A stretch of 64,000 nucleotides of DNA from contig CAZTMT010000013.1 of the NCBI GenBank assembly GCA_964615335.1, positions 1-64,000 on the forward strand, given 5' to 3'. This DNA comes from HR10 sp964615335. Lineage in GTDB: Bacteria; Acidobacteriota; Blastocatellia; HR10. Of the stretch, positions 26,880-35,686 are shown in pieces. The notes beneath the pieces were generated by a model that ran no database searches, had not been told where the DNA came from, and saw only the letters and a program-made list of their open reading frames with translations. How positions within the stretch are numbered: position 1 is the stretch's first letter; each line of letters opens with the position of its first letter. The position numbers and the translations under genes were made by a program.

Positions 26880-28810
26880 CGAGAGTCCCCGATCGCTCGC
26901 CCCCCCTGTCGTCGTGCTATCTCTGCCGGAGGTCCGGAAGTCCCCGAAGTTCTCGCCACCTGATAGGCCGGCGCATACTTCTGCTTGTAGACTTCATAGA
27001 GGGCGCGCGCCACAGGGGCACTGAAACGCCCTCCGAACCCCACGTTCTCAATGAGCACGACAACAGCGATTTGAGGATTGTCCCGAGGCGCGAAGCTCAC
27101 AAACCAGGCGTGATCCCTCAAATGCGTTGCGCCTGCGGCTTTCTCCTTTGCGACGACCTGAGCTGTCCCGGTCTTGCCCGAGACATCTAGGCCCTCGACC
27201 CGCGCCGCCAGGCCTGTCCCTCCGCCCTCGTTGACGACTCCCCACATGGCCGAACGGATCGCTTCAACCGTCTGCTTCTGAAGCGGCACGACCAGAGGAC
27301 GATCCCCCGTGTAGACCGTACCGTTTGACCCGATCGCCTCCTTGAAAACATGCGGCGTGTGAAAGACTCCTCCCACCGCGATCCCCCCAATGGCGCGAAC
27401 CAATTGCAGCGGGGAGATGGCCACCGATCCCTGCCCGATCGAAGCGATCACCGTATCGAAATCCCGCCAGCGCGGATCTCGGGGATTGAGCCGAGCCTTG
27501 AGCGCTCGACTGGGGATGAACCCGGCGACTTCGTTGGGCAGATCAATGCCCGTTCGCTGCCCCAGCCCAAAGCGCTTGGCCCATCGCTCCATTCGATCAA
27601 TCCCGACTCGGAGCCCGAGCCGATAGAAGTAGCCATCGCAGGAGACGACGATCGCGCGATGCAGATCGGGCATCCCATGCGAGCCCAAGCAGCGCACGAA
27701 CCGATTCCCCACCTGAAGGCCTCGTCCGCAGAGTAACCGGGACTGCGCGGGCGTGATCAGGCCTTCTTCGAGCGCTGCTGTGGCCACGAAGATCTTCCAC
27801 GTCGAACCCGTCGGATAGATCCCCTGAATGGCCCGATTATACAGGGGCCTCTCCGGATCGGAGACGAGCTCCCGATACTCCTGCCGTCCCTGCGGAGTAT
27901 TGATCCGCTCCGAGAAGAGCGAAGGATCGAACGCCGGATGACTGGCCAGGGCCAGGATCTCCCCGTTCTGCGGATTCAGGGCGACGATGGCCCCGCGCCT
28001 TTGTCCGAGCTGCTCCTCGGCGACCCGTTGCAGATCCAGATCAATGGTCAGCTTGAGATCATGTCCCGGTATGGGGTCCACGCGTTCGATCTCTCCGACC
28101 TCATGTCCGGTGCTGTCCACGATGACTCGCCGATAGCCGTCGCGTCCTCGCAGCAGGCGGTCGTACACAAGCTCCACGCCCGCGCGTCCGATGAGATCTC
28201 CTGGCCGATAGTCTCGAAATTCCGGGCGCGCGAGCTGCTCTCGGGAGATCTCCCCCACGTATCCCAGAACGTGAGCCAGAAGCGTCCCATAGGGGTAGCG
28301 ACGGCGCGGCTGCTCCATGATGTCCAGCTCCGGATACTCCAGCCGCCGGGCCCGAACCCATGCGACATCCTGCAGGCTGGCGTTCTCTTTGAGCACGACC
28401 GGATAATAAGCCGGCTGCGCGGCCATGGCCTCCAAACGCTGTCGCACGCTCTCTCGATCCAGCTCCAGCCCCTGCGCGATCAACTCCTCGACCAGCTCCA
28501 ACGGATTCCTCCCCCGAGCGCGCAGTTCCTCCCGGTTGAGGATGATGCTGAGCGTCGGACGATTGTCCACAATGACGCGCCCATGACGGTCCAAAATGGC
28601 TCCGCGCGGCGCCGGGATCGGAATCAAACGAATGCGATTGCTCTCGGCCGCTCGCAGGTACCGCTCATGCTCGATGACCTGCAGCGACCACAGGCGCACG
28701 CCCAACCCGATGAAAAGCACAAGCACCAGATATTGAAGGAGCGTGAGGCGATCGGCCATCACCGTGGCCCACTTCGCGCGTTCCCACAGATCGGATCCGC
28801 GACTCGCCAT
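26876..28810 (-). CDS. mrdA: penicillin-binding protein 2 (elongation transpeptidase)
   Basis: 644 residues. It cross-links peptidoglycan during cell elongation and stimulates RodA. One N-terminal membrane span (about 23-43) precedes the pedestal domain (APRGAILDRHGRVIVDN at about 67-83) and the transpeptidase domain with Ser336-Thr-Trp-Lys339 (PTGSTWKIF) and SGKTGTAQVV. The ATG at 28810 starts 4 bases after the mreD stop; the frame is open further upstream but inside mreD. Part of mreB-mreC-mreD-mrdA-rodA-rng. Confidence 0.95.
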   Translation of the reverse strand: MASRGSDLWERAKWATVMADRLTLLQYLVLVLFIGLGVRLWSLQVIEHERYLRAAESNRIRLIPIPAPRGAILDRHGRVIVDNRPTLSIILNREELRARGRNPLELVEELIAQGLELDRESVRQRLEAMAAQPAYYPVVLKENASLQDVAWVRARRLEYPELDIMEQPRRRYPYGTLLAHVLGYVGEISREQLARPEFRDYRPGDLIGRAGVELVYDRLLRGRDGYRRVIVDSTGHEVGEIERVDPIPGHDLKLTIDLDLQRVAEEQLGQRRGAIVALNPQNGEILALASHPAFDPSLFSERINTPQGRQEYRELVSDPERPLYNRAIQGIYPTGSTWKIFVATAALEEGLITPAQSRLLCGRGLQVGNRFVRCLGSHGMPDLHRAIVVSCDGYFYRLGLRVGIDRMERWAKRFGLGQRTGIDLPNEVAGFIPSRALKARLNPRDPRWRDFDTVIASIGQGSVAISPLQLVRAIGGIAVGGVFHTPHVFKEAIGSNGTVYTGDRPLVVPLQKQTVEAIRSAMWGVVNEGGGTGLAARVEGLDVSGKTGTAQVVAKEKAAGATHLRDHAWFVSFAPRDNPQIAVVVLIENVGFGGRFSAPVARALYEVYKQKYAPAYQVARTSGTSGPPAEIARRQGGRAIGDSR

Positions 28811-28814
28811 CGTC

Positions 28815-29336
28815 TCACCGTCGGCGTCGAACGGGACGCCCCAAAGCCTGGTCCCGCTCCGCAAAGATTCGATCCCCGAGGGGGAAGAGCAGAAGGGCGG
28901 CTATCGCGTTCGCCCCCGCCAGCCCCCCCAGGGTGTATGCGAGAGCCGGCCACATGGGATTTCCTATTAAATTCTGCCCGAAAAGCCGATGCACTCCAAG
29001 ATAGATCAGTGTGTTCACAAGGACAGCCAAAACGAGCACAATCACGCGCGGCAGAAGATGATCCAGAGCGATTCGGACGCTCAACAGCGAGACCACAAGC
29101 GCGACGACCGTCTTGGCCAGACTCTGCGCCCCGACGATCCCTCCGGAAAAGCCATCCTGCAGCAGCCCCGCCACCGCTCCGACCAGCATCCCGCGCAGGG
29201 GATTGCGGGCGAAACTCACATACACGACGAGCAGAAGGATCAGGTCCACCGGGCGCAGGACGCGCGCATAGCGCCCGATGATCAGTTGCGCGAGCCCGGC
29301 GATCAAGATGACCAGAACAATCTTCGTCCAATTCAC
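28815..29336 (-). CDS. mreD: rod shape-determining protein MreD
   Basis: 173 residues, five to six membrane segments, the usual MreD size. It is an integral membrane part of the elongasome, bridging MreC and the PBP2/RodA synthase. Sequence is weakly conserved in general, but the hydrophobic profile, the DLILLLVVYVSFARNPLRGM segment and the place between mreC and mrdA make the call safe. A 110-base gap to mreC holds nothing I recognise. Confidence 0.88.
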   Translation of the reverse strand: MNWTKIVLVILIAGLAQLIIGRYARVLRPVDLILLLVVYVSFARNPLRGMLVGAVAGLLQDGFSGGIVGAQSLAKTVVALVVSLLSVRIALDHLLPRVIVLVLAVLVNTLIYLGVHRLFGQNLIGNPMWPALAYTLGGLAGANAIAALLLFPLGDRIFAERDQALGRPVRRRR

Positions 29337-29446
29337 GATGGTCGCGCGCGACTCACGGACACAGCGTCTGCTCGGCGCGGAGAAAAGAAGCGCCCTCGCA
29401 CGCGAGCGGCTGTGAGGACCTGTTCACCCGCCCTCGGCTCATGCGC

Positions 29447-30301
29447 CTACGGCGTGGGCCAGCGAACTTCCGGAGGGGTCTCAAGCAGGATCAGAACTTC
29501 CTCCAGGCGACCGAGTTGAGCAGCCGGCTCAATGAGAATATCATGCGAGACCATCGCCGATCCCCGGCGCACAGCGATCACCCGACCGATCGGAAGACCG
29601 CGCGGATAAATGCCATCCTGACCGGTCGTATACACCATCTCCCCCTCCTGGACGGGCTCGCTTCCGGGGACATACCGCATACGGCAGAGGGCCTCATTGC
29701 TGCCGACGACGACGCCTACAGCGCGCGTCTGCTCCAGCACACCAATAGCGGCTCCCACGCCACTGCGCTCATCCGTGATCAGCTGCACGCGCGCCGAATG
29801 AGGGCCGACCTCAATGACTCGCCCCACGAGCCCTTCGGGGGTGATCACGGCCGCTCCGGAGCGAACGCCATCGCGCCCTCCACGATTCACAAGGAGGGAT
29901 TGGAACCAGATGCTCATATCGCGTCCGATGACGCGTGCGACCAGCGTCCGGACCGGCAGCTCCTGCTGCAGGCCCACGAGGCGCTGCAAGCGCTCGGCCT
30001 CACGCGCGTGCTCTCGAAGGCGGGCCACTTCCTGACGCAGAGCCGCCACCTCGTGGCGCAGCGCGCGATTCTCGCGCTCAACCTCCCGCAAGCGCACATA
30101 CTCCTGTCCGAAACGCTCGATGCGGGAGGCGATCTCATGGATCGCCGAGAGAACAGGAGCCGCCACCGTCACGGACCAGACGCGCAACCAGGACTCCCCC
30201 GACTGCGGATGACGCGCCTGTCCCGACATCAACAGCATCTGTCCGCTGACCAGAGCGAGAAAGACGATGGCGACCGATCGCCCCCCCGGAGTTCTGCCCA
30301 T
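29447..30301 (-). CDS. mreC: rod shape-determining protein MreC
   Basis: 284 residues. MreC spans the inner membrane once (about 8-25) and forms periplasmic filaments that activate PBP2. A coiled coil follows (about 60-100, REVERENRALRHEVAALRQE), then the double beta-barrel domain with RVIGRDMSIWFQSLLVNRG, GVRSGAAVITPEGLVGRV and DERSGVGAAIG. It begins 2 bases after mreB ends. Confidence 0.94.
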   Translation of the reverse strand: MGRTPGGRSVAIVFLALVSGQMLLMSGQARHPQSGESWLRVWSVTVAAPVLSAIHEIASRIERFGQEYVRLREVERENRALRHEVAALRQEVARLREHAREAERLQRLVGLQQELPVRTLVARVIGRDMSIWFQSLLVNRGGRDGVRSGAAVITPEGLVGRVIEVGPHSARVQLITDERSGVGAAIGVLEQTRAVGVVVGSNEALCRMRYVPGSEPVQEGEMVYTTGQDGIYPRGLPIGRVIAVRRGSAMVSHDILIEPAAQLGRLEEVLILLETPPEVRWPTP

Positions 30302-30303
30302 GT

Positions 30304-31347
30304 TCAGTATTCCAGACGCTCCAGGTTCGTACAGATCCGCTTGAGCAGATCAATGTCGTCGAGCATCTTGCCCGCTCCGAGGACGACGGCCGACAGCGGA
30401 TCCTCCGCCAGAATCACCGGGACGTTCGTCTCCATCATGAGCCGTTTGTCCAGGCCCTTCAACAAGGCCCCTCCGCCGGCCAGCACAATCCCATGATCAA
30501 TGATGTCGGCGGCCAGCTCCGGAGGCGTGCGCTCCAGCGCCACGCGCACCGCGTTGACAATCGTGGTCACGGTGTCGGCCAAGGCCTCGCGAATCTCCTC
30601 ATCGGTGATGGTGATCGTCCGAGGAACCCCCTCGATCAAGCTGCGCCCCCGAACCTCCATCGAGAGCGGTTCCTCCAGAGGATAGGCCGACCCCAGCTCG
30701 ATCTTGATCTGTTCGGCGGTCCGTTCGCCGATCAGCAGATTGTATTTCTTCTTGATGTACTGAATGATCGCCTCATCCATCTCATTGCCGGCGATCCGAA
30801 TCGAGCGGGAGTAGACGATCCCCGAGAGAGAGATCACGGCGATATCCGTCGTTCCCCCTCCGATGTCCACGATCATGTTCCCGATGGGTTCGGTGATCGG
30901 CAATCCCGCTCCGATGGCCGCCGCGATGGATTGCTCGACCAAATAGACCTCGCTCGCGCGGGCGCGATAGGCCGCATCAATGACAGCCCGCCGCTCCACC
31001 TGCGTGATCTCGCTGGGGATCCCGATCACCACACGCGGATTCACCCAGGAGCGCCCGTTGTGGGCCTTCCGGATGAAGCTCTGCAGCATCGCTTCGGTCA
31101 GCTCGAAATTCGCGATGACGCCATCGCGCATCGGACGAACGGCCACGATGTTGGCGTGCGTTCGCCCGAGCATCTCCTTGGCCTCCCGACCCACGGCCTC
31201 CACCTTGTGCGTCACCTTGTTGACGACGACAATGGAAGGCTCACTGACGACGATCCCCCGGCCCTTGGCGTAGACCAGCGTATTGGCTGTCCCCAGGTCA
31301 ATGGCCAAGTCGCTCGAAAACCATCGAAAAATGGAGAACGTACCCAT
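30304..31347 (-). CDS. mreB: rod shape-determining protein MreB (actin homologue)
   Basis: 347 residues. MreB forms membrane-bound ATP-dependent filaments that orient the cell-elongation machinery. Actin-fold nucleotide motifs are DLAIDLGTANTLVY (phosphate 1), IVDIGGGTTDIAVISL (phosphate 2) and GIVLAGGGALLKGLD (adenosine). It is the first gene of the mre operon, preceded by a recognisable promoter. The organism is therefore probably rod-shaped. Confidence 0.97.
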   Translation of the reverse strand: MGTFSIFRWFSSDLAIDLGTANTLVYAKGRGIVVSEPSIVVVNKVTHKVEAVGREAKEMLGRTHANIVAVRPMRDGVIANFELTEAMLQSFIRKAHNGRSWVNPRVVIGIPSEITQVERRAVIDAAYRARASEVYLVEQSIAAAIGAGLPITEPIGNMIVDIGGGTTDIAVISLSGIVYSRSIRIAGNEMDEAIIQYIKKKYNLLIGERTAEQIKIELGSAYPLEEPLSMEVRGRSLIEGVPRTITITDEEIREALADTVTTIVNAVRVALERTPPELAADIIDHGIVLAGGGALLKGLDKRLMMETNVPVILAEDPLSAVVLGAGKMLDDIDLLKRICTNLERLEY

Positions 31348-31389
31348 TCCGCACCGCCCTCAGCATCGGCTCTAGTCCTCAGGCGTTCA

Positions 31390-31418
31390 ACTTTAACATA
31401 CCCCCACAGGACATTCAA
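31390..31418 (-). promoter_or_regulatory. promoter of the mre operon
   Basis: Minus strand: TTGAAT (31418-31413), 17-base spacer, TAAAGT (31395-31390). Predicted start near 31383, about 36 bases before the mreB ATG. Confidence 0.5.
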
Positions 31419-31449
31419 CTCCGCGGCATCGAAACCCTCCCCCCTTCGG

Positions 31450-31479
31450 TTGCCCCCATCCCAGCCCCTGGTTTAAAAT
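31450..31479 (+). promoter_or_regulatory. promoter of the foldase-lpxB-mazG operon
   Basis: TTGCCC (31450-31455), 18-base spacer, TAAAAT (31474-31479), with a predicted start near 31486 and a leader of about 33 bases. Back to back with the mre promoter. Confidence 0.5.
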
Positions 31480-31518
31480 TCAGAACTTTCGGGAAACGCC
31501 CATCGGCCGGAGAGACAT

Positions 31519-33489
31519 ATGCTGAAATTCCTGAGCGAACGCCAACGGGCCCGAAACCTCCTGTTGCTTCTGATCGCCCTTATGATGGTCGTGGGCCTGG
31601 TGATCCTCTATATGCCGATTGGCCAGGCCCTCTACCGCCGGGCCACAGGCGCCGGAGAGATCACCGATTCGACCGTCGTCGCCGAAGTGGAGCAGGAGAA
31701 GATCACCGCGGGAGAATATCGCGCCGCCCTCATGCGCCTGACGCAATCGCGCCTGGGGCAGGGCCTGCAGGACCCGGCGCTTCTGAAGCCCTTCAGCTCG
31801 ACGATCCTCAACGAGCTGATCGAGGATCGGCTTGTCTTCATCCTGGCGCGACGGTTCGGGCTCTCGGCGACCGATGAAGAAGTCTTCAAAGCGCTCCTGC
31901 CCATGTTCCGCGATGCGAGCGGCCGATTCATCGGGCGCGAGCGATACTTCCGCGCCGTTCAGCAGAGCGGTCAGACGGTCGAAGAGTTCGAGGAGAATCT
32001 GCGCCGCTCGATCCTGCAGGACAAGGTGCGCCACCACGTGACGGCCGGTCTGCAGGTCAGCCCGCGCGAGATCGAGGAGGAATTCCTCCGCGAGAACACT
32101 TCGGTGGAGCTGGTCTACGTCGTCATCCGCTCCAAGGATCTCCGCCAGAGCATCCCGGTGAGCGAGAGCGAAGCCCGCGAGTACTTCGAGAAACATCGCG
32201 AGGATTTCACGATCCGGGAGATCGAGCGCAAGGTCGAATACCTGCATATCCCCCTGCAGCGCATCCCCGTCACGGTCTCCGAGAAGGAGATCCGCGAGGA
32301 ATACGAGCGCACCAAATCCGAACATACGCTCGGCGCTCAGGTGAGCCAGATCGAGCTGCCCTTCACCGAAAAGAACGAGGACGATGTCCGCCGTCAGGCC
32401 GAAGAGCTGGTCAAACGCGCCCGCGGCTCGGAGAAGACTCCGGCCGAAGATTTTCAGAAGCTCGGCGGCCGCCCCTTGGGCTACGTCCGAAAAGATCCCA
32501 AGGACACGTCCTATCGCCAGCGCGTCTTCAGCCTGAGCGATTTCCAAAAGGATGTGACCGATCCCCTTCGCGAGGAGGGGCGATTTTACATCCTCAAAGT
32601 CACCCGGTGGCACCGGAAGCCGCTCGCCCAGGTGCGCGCCGAACTCCTCCGCCGCCTTCGCGAGCGCAAGCAGCGGGATGAGGCCTCCCGACTCGCCGAC
32701 GAAATCAAAAAGCGCCTGGATGAGGTGAAAGATCTTCGGCGCGTCGCGGCCGAATTCTCTCCCAAGCTGGGGAATATCCCGCCCGAGCAGATGATCCGAC
32801 AGACGGGATTCTTCGCCGCCGGAGAGGAGCTGCCGGAATTCGGAGACTACTCTTCGGGCTTCACCAGCGCTGCTTCGGAACTCACCGAGATCGGCCAGAT
32901 CGGAAGCCGCATCTACCTGAGCGATGGATACGCGATCCCCCGCCTGATCGCCAAACGCGAGCCCCATAAGCCCGAGTTCGAGGAGGTCAAAGACCGCGTG
33001 ATCCGAAAGCTTCAAGAACGCAAGGCTCTGGAGCGCGCCCGCCAGATGGCCGAGCAGATCATCTCCCAATCGCCGACTGTAGAGGCGCTGCGCAAGACGG
33101 CGGCCGCTTTGAAGCTCGAAGTGAAAACGCAAGAAGACTTCAAGCGCGGGACGTTTCTGCCCGGTCTGGATCGCTCCGAACAGCTCGAAGGGTTCGCCCT
33201 GGCCCTGCAGCCGCCTCGCGTCAATCCCCATCCGGTGCGGATCGGCTCCGATGTCGTCGTCTTCGGCGTCAGCCGGCGCACCGATCCGGATCGCTCCCGC
33301 CTTCAGTCGGAACAGGCGTCTCTGCGCGAACGCTTGCTCGCGACCAAGCGCGATCAGTTCTACCGCTCCTACCTGCAGACGATGCGCGAGAAGATGATCG
33401 CCCAGGGGCGCATCCGCATCCATCAGGACGTTCTGGACGCGATTTTCCAGACGATGGCCGAACGAGGGCCGATACGAGCGAAGCGGTGA
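31519..33489 (+). CDS. membrane-anchored peptidyl-prolyl isomerase/chaperone (SurA/PpiD-like)
   Basis: 656 residues. One N-terminal membrane anchor (about 13-32) places the rest in the periplasm. A SurA-N-like helical section (about 48-210) is followed by a parvulin-like domain region (about 215-360, KVEYLHIPLQRIPVTVSEKE and further helices) and a second, C-terminal helical section. The layout is that of PpiD, which helps newly exported proteins fold at the Sec exit. Long charged helices dominate. First gene of an operon with lpxB, whose GTG overlaps its stop (GTGA). Confidence 0.85.
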   Translation: MLKFLSERQRARNLLLLLIALMMVVGLVILYMPIGQALYRRATGAGEITDSTVVAEVEQEKITAGEYRAALMRLTQSRLGQGLQDPALLKPFSSTILNELIEDRLVFILARRFGLSATDEEVFKALLPMFRDASGRFIGRERYFRAVQQSGQTVEEFEENLRRSILQDKVRHHVTAGLQVSPREIEEEFLRENTSVELVYVVIRSKDLRQSIPVSESEAREYFEKHREDFTIREIERKVEYLHIPLQRIPVTVSEKEIREEYERTKSEHTLGAQVSQIELPFTEKNEDDVRRQAEELVKRARGSEKTPAEDFQKLGGRPLGYVRKDPKDTSYRQRVFSLSDFQKDVTDPLREEGRFYILKVTRWHRKPLAQVRAELLRRLRERKQRDEASRLADEIKKRLDEVKDLRRVAAEFSPKLGNIPPEQMIRQTGFFAAGEELPEFGDYSSGFTSAASELTEIGQIGSRIYLSDGYAIPRLIAKREPHKPEFEEVKDRVIRKLQERKALERARQMAEQIISQSPTVEALRKTAAALKLEVKTQEDFKRGTFLPGLDRSEQLEGFALALQPPRVNPHPVRIGSDVVVFGVSRRTDPDRSRLQSEQASLRERLLATKRDQFYRSYLQTMREKMIAQGRIRIHQDVLDAIFQTMAERGPIRAKR

Positions 33490-34703
33490 GTGCCCCTCTC
33501 TGCTTGATGATCCTGGCCGGGGAAGCCTCGGGAGACCAGCGCGCGGCCGAGCTTTTGCGCGCGCTCAAAGAGCTGATCCCCCACCGGTCGTTTCACGTCT
33601 TCGGCTGCGGCGGTCCCGCTCTGCGCGCCCAAGGCGCCGAGACGCTCGCCGACATCACCGAGACAGCTCTCATCGGCCCTCTGGAGGTCTTCCGGGCCCT
33701 TCCCCGATTCCTCTCCCTCTCCCGCCGACTCCTGGAGATGGCGCGCGCGCGCCGCCCGGACGCCGTCCTTCTGGTGGACTGGCCCGAATTCAACATGAAG
33801 CTCCTTCGCCCGCTCAAGAGGCTGGGCGTGCGAACGATCTACTACATCGGCCCACAGGTATGGGCCTGGCGCACCTATCGCGTGCGCGCGCTCCGGCGCT
33901 ACGTGGATCGGTTGATCGTCATCCTCCCGTTCGAAGTGCCGTTCTATCGCCGCTATGGCATCGCTGCCGAATACATCGGACATCCGCTTGTGGACACCGT
34001 GCGCCCGACGCTCTCGCGCGCATCTTTCCTGGAGAAATACAAACTGCGGGCGGATCGTCCGGTAGTCAGCCTCCTGCCCGGCAGTCGCTGGACAGAAGTC
34101 GCGCGCATCCTCCCGGTGATGCTTCGCGCCGCGCGCGCCGTGCACGCCCGGCGGCCCTCCCAGTTCCTCATCCCCCTGGCTCCCACGATCCGTCCCGAGA
34201 TGGCCCAGACCTTCATGCCGCGCGCGCTTCAGGAGTTTCCTTCCCCAGGTTCGCCTCCGGCGCGCGACTTCCCTGTGCATCTGCTTGAGAACGAGACCTA
34301 CAACGCGCTCGCCCATTCGGATCTGGCCGTCATCACAAGCGGCACGGCGACGCTGGAAGCCACGCTGCTGCAAACCCCGATGATCGTCGTCTACCGCGCG
34401 CGCGCGCTCAATTATCTGCTGGTCCGCCCCCTGCTTCATCTGAACACATTCGGCATGGTCAATCTGCTGGCGGGCCAGCGCATCGTTCCCGAACTCATCC
34501 AGTGGGATTTGACGCCGCAGCGGCTTGCGGAAAAAATGTTAGAGTTGCTCGCAGATGAGGCGCGCCGAGAGGAGATGAAGACGCGCCTTGCCGAAGTGAG
34601 GAAAAGCCTGGGTGCTGGAGGGGCTGCCCGCCGCGCCGCCGAGATCGTTCGGCAGGCGCTCGGGCTGGCGCCGGCCTCCTCCGCTCAAGAGCTGTCGAGA
34701 TGA
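33486..34703 (+). CDS. lpxB: lipid-A-disaccharide synthase
   Basis: 405 residues. LpxB joins lipid X to UDP-diacylglucosamine to form the lipid A disaccharide, so the cell makes lipopolysaccharide. Family motifs are ILAGEASGDQRAAELLRAL at the start, VDWPEFNMKLLRPLK, YYIGPQVWAWRTYRVRALRR, LLPGSRWTEVARILPVML, SDLAVITSGTATLEATLLQTP and VNLLAGQRIVPELIQ. It starts with GTG, overlapping the foldase stop. No other lpx gene is in the window. Confidence 0.95.
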   Translation: MSAPLCLMILAGEASGDQRAAELLRALKELIPHRSFHVFGCGGPALRAQGAETLADITETALIGPLEVFRALPRFLSLSRRLLEMARARRPDAVLLVDWPEFNMKLLRPLKRLGVRTIYYIGPQVWAWRTYRVRALRRYVDRLIVILPFEVPFYRRYGIAAEYIGHPLVDTVRPTLSRASFLEKYKLRADRPVVSLLPGSRWTEVARILPVMLRAARAVHARRPSQFLIPLAPTIRPEMAQTFMPRALQEFPSPGSPPARDFPVHLLENETYNALAHSDLAVITSGTATLEATLLQTPMIVVYRARALNYLLVRPLLHLNTFGMVNLLAGQRIVPELIQWDLTPQRLAEKMLELLADEARREEMKTRLAEVRKSLGAGGAARRAAEIVRQALGLAPASSAQELSR

Positions 34704-34724
34704 TCTCAGGTGAGGAGAAGGTGC

Positions 34725-35582
34725 ATGACATCCGTTCCCTTTGAAGCCCTGATCGAGCTTGTCGAAAAACTTCGCGGCCCAAACGGCTGCCCCTGGGATA
34801 AAGAGCAAACCTACCAGACGCTCGCCCCCATGACGATCGAAGAAGCTTATGAGCTGCTGGAAGCCATCGAGACCCGAAACCCCGAACAGATGAAAGCCGA
34901 ACTGGGCGATCTCCTCTTTCAGGTCGTCTTCTACGCGAGGATCGCTCAAGAGCGCGGCGAATTCACCATCCAGGACGTCATCGCCCACGCGCATGAGAAG
35001 ATGACGCGCCGCCATCCGCACGTCTTCGGCGATGCGACAGCCCCGACGAGCCAGGACGTCCTCCGTCGCTGGGAGAAGATCAAACAGGAGGAGAAGCGAC
35101 AGTCGGAGGCGACGGAACCGCCTTCGCTGCTGGAAGGCGTCTCGACGCGACTGCCCGCTCTCATCGAAGCGGCCCAGCTTACCGAGCGCGCCTCCCGCGT
35201 CGGCTTCGATTGGGGCGATGCTCCGAGCGCTCTGGAGAAACTCGATGAGGAAGTCGCCGAACTCAAACGCGCCGTGATGGCACCTTCTCCCTCCCAAGAA
35301 CAGCTCAAAGAAGAGATCGGCGATCTCCTCTTCATGCTCGTCAATCTCGCTCGCCTCCTCCGCCTGGATGCGGAGACGGCCCTCAAAGCCGCGAATCGGA
35401 AATTCCGGGAACGCTTCCGCTACATCGAGCGCGAACTCCACCGACAGGGTCGCTCGCTCGAAGAGAGCACCCTCGAGGAGATGGACCGCCTCTGGAACGA
35501 AGCGAAACAGAAAGCAGCCGACACCCCCGAGCGCGAGAAGGATACGGAGCGAGAATGCGAGCGAAGCTCACACGACCTTTGA
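34725..35582 (+). CDS. mazG: nucleoside triphosphate pyrophosphohydrolase MazG
   Basis: 285 residues with two tandem MazG folds. The first (about 8-110) has LRGPNGCPWDKEQTYQTLAP and EEAYELLEAI...ELGDLLFQVVFYA, giving the magnesium-binding ExxE...ExxD set; the second (about 165-240) has KLDEEVAELKRAV and EEIGDLLFMLVNLARLL. MazG hydrolyses nucleoside triphosphates to monophosphates plus pyrophosphate, clearing abnormal nucleotides. The ATG at 34725 has GAGGAG upstream. Last gene of the operon; converges with pgi. Confidence 0.94.
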   Translation: MTSVPFEALIELVEKLRGPNGCPWDKEQTYQTLAPMTIEEAYELLEAIETRNPEQMKAELGDLLFQVVFYARIAQERGEFTIQDVIAHAHEKMTRRHPHVFGDATAPTSQDVLRRWEKIKQEEKRQSEATEPPSLLEGVSTRLPALIEAAQLTERASRVGFDWGDAPSALEKLDEEVAELKRAVMAPSPSQEQLKEEIGDLLFMLVNLARLLRLDAETALKAANRKFRERFRYIERELHRQGRSLEESTLEEMDRLWNEAKQKAADTPEREKDTERECERSSHDL

Positions 35583-35686
35583 CCGAACGCTTCCGAGAGG
35601 AGAGCAGCCAGGGCTAATCGCTTCTGCGCGACGATGTCCCGTGGAGATCCCTGACCGCTCTTCGAGTGGCAGAGGCGTTTGGCGGC

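Noticed and set aside
31480..33423. 647-codon open frame on the minus strand
   Set aside because: Antisense to the SurA/PpiD-like gene; low-complexity composition and no recognisable domain.
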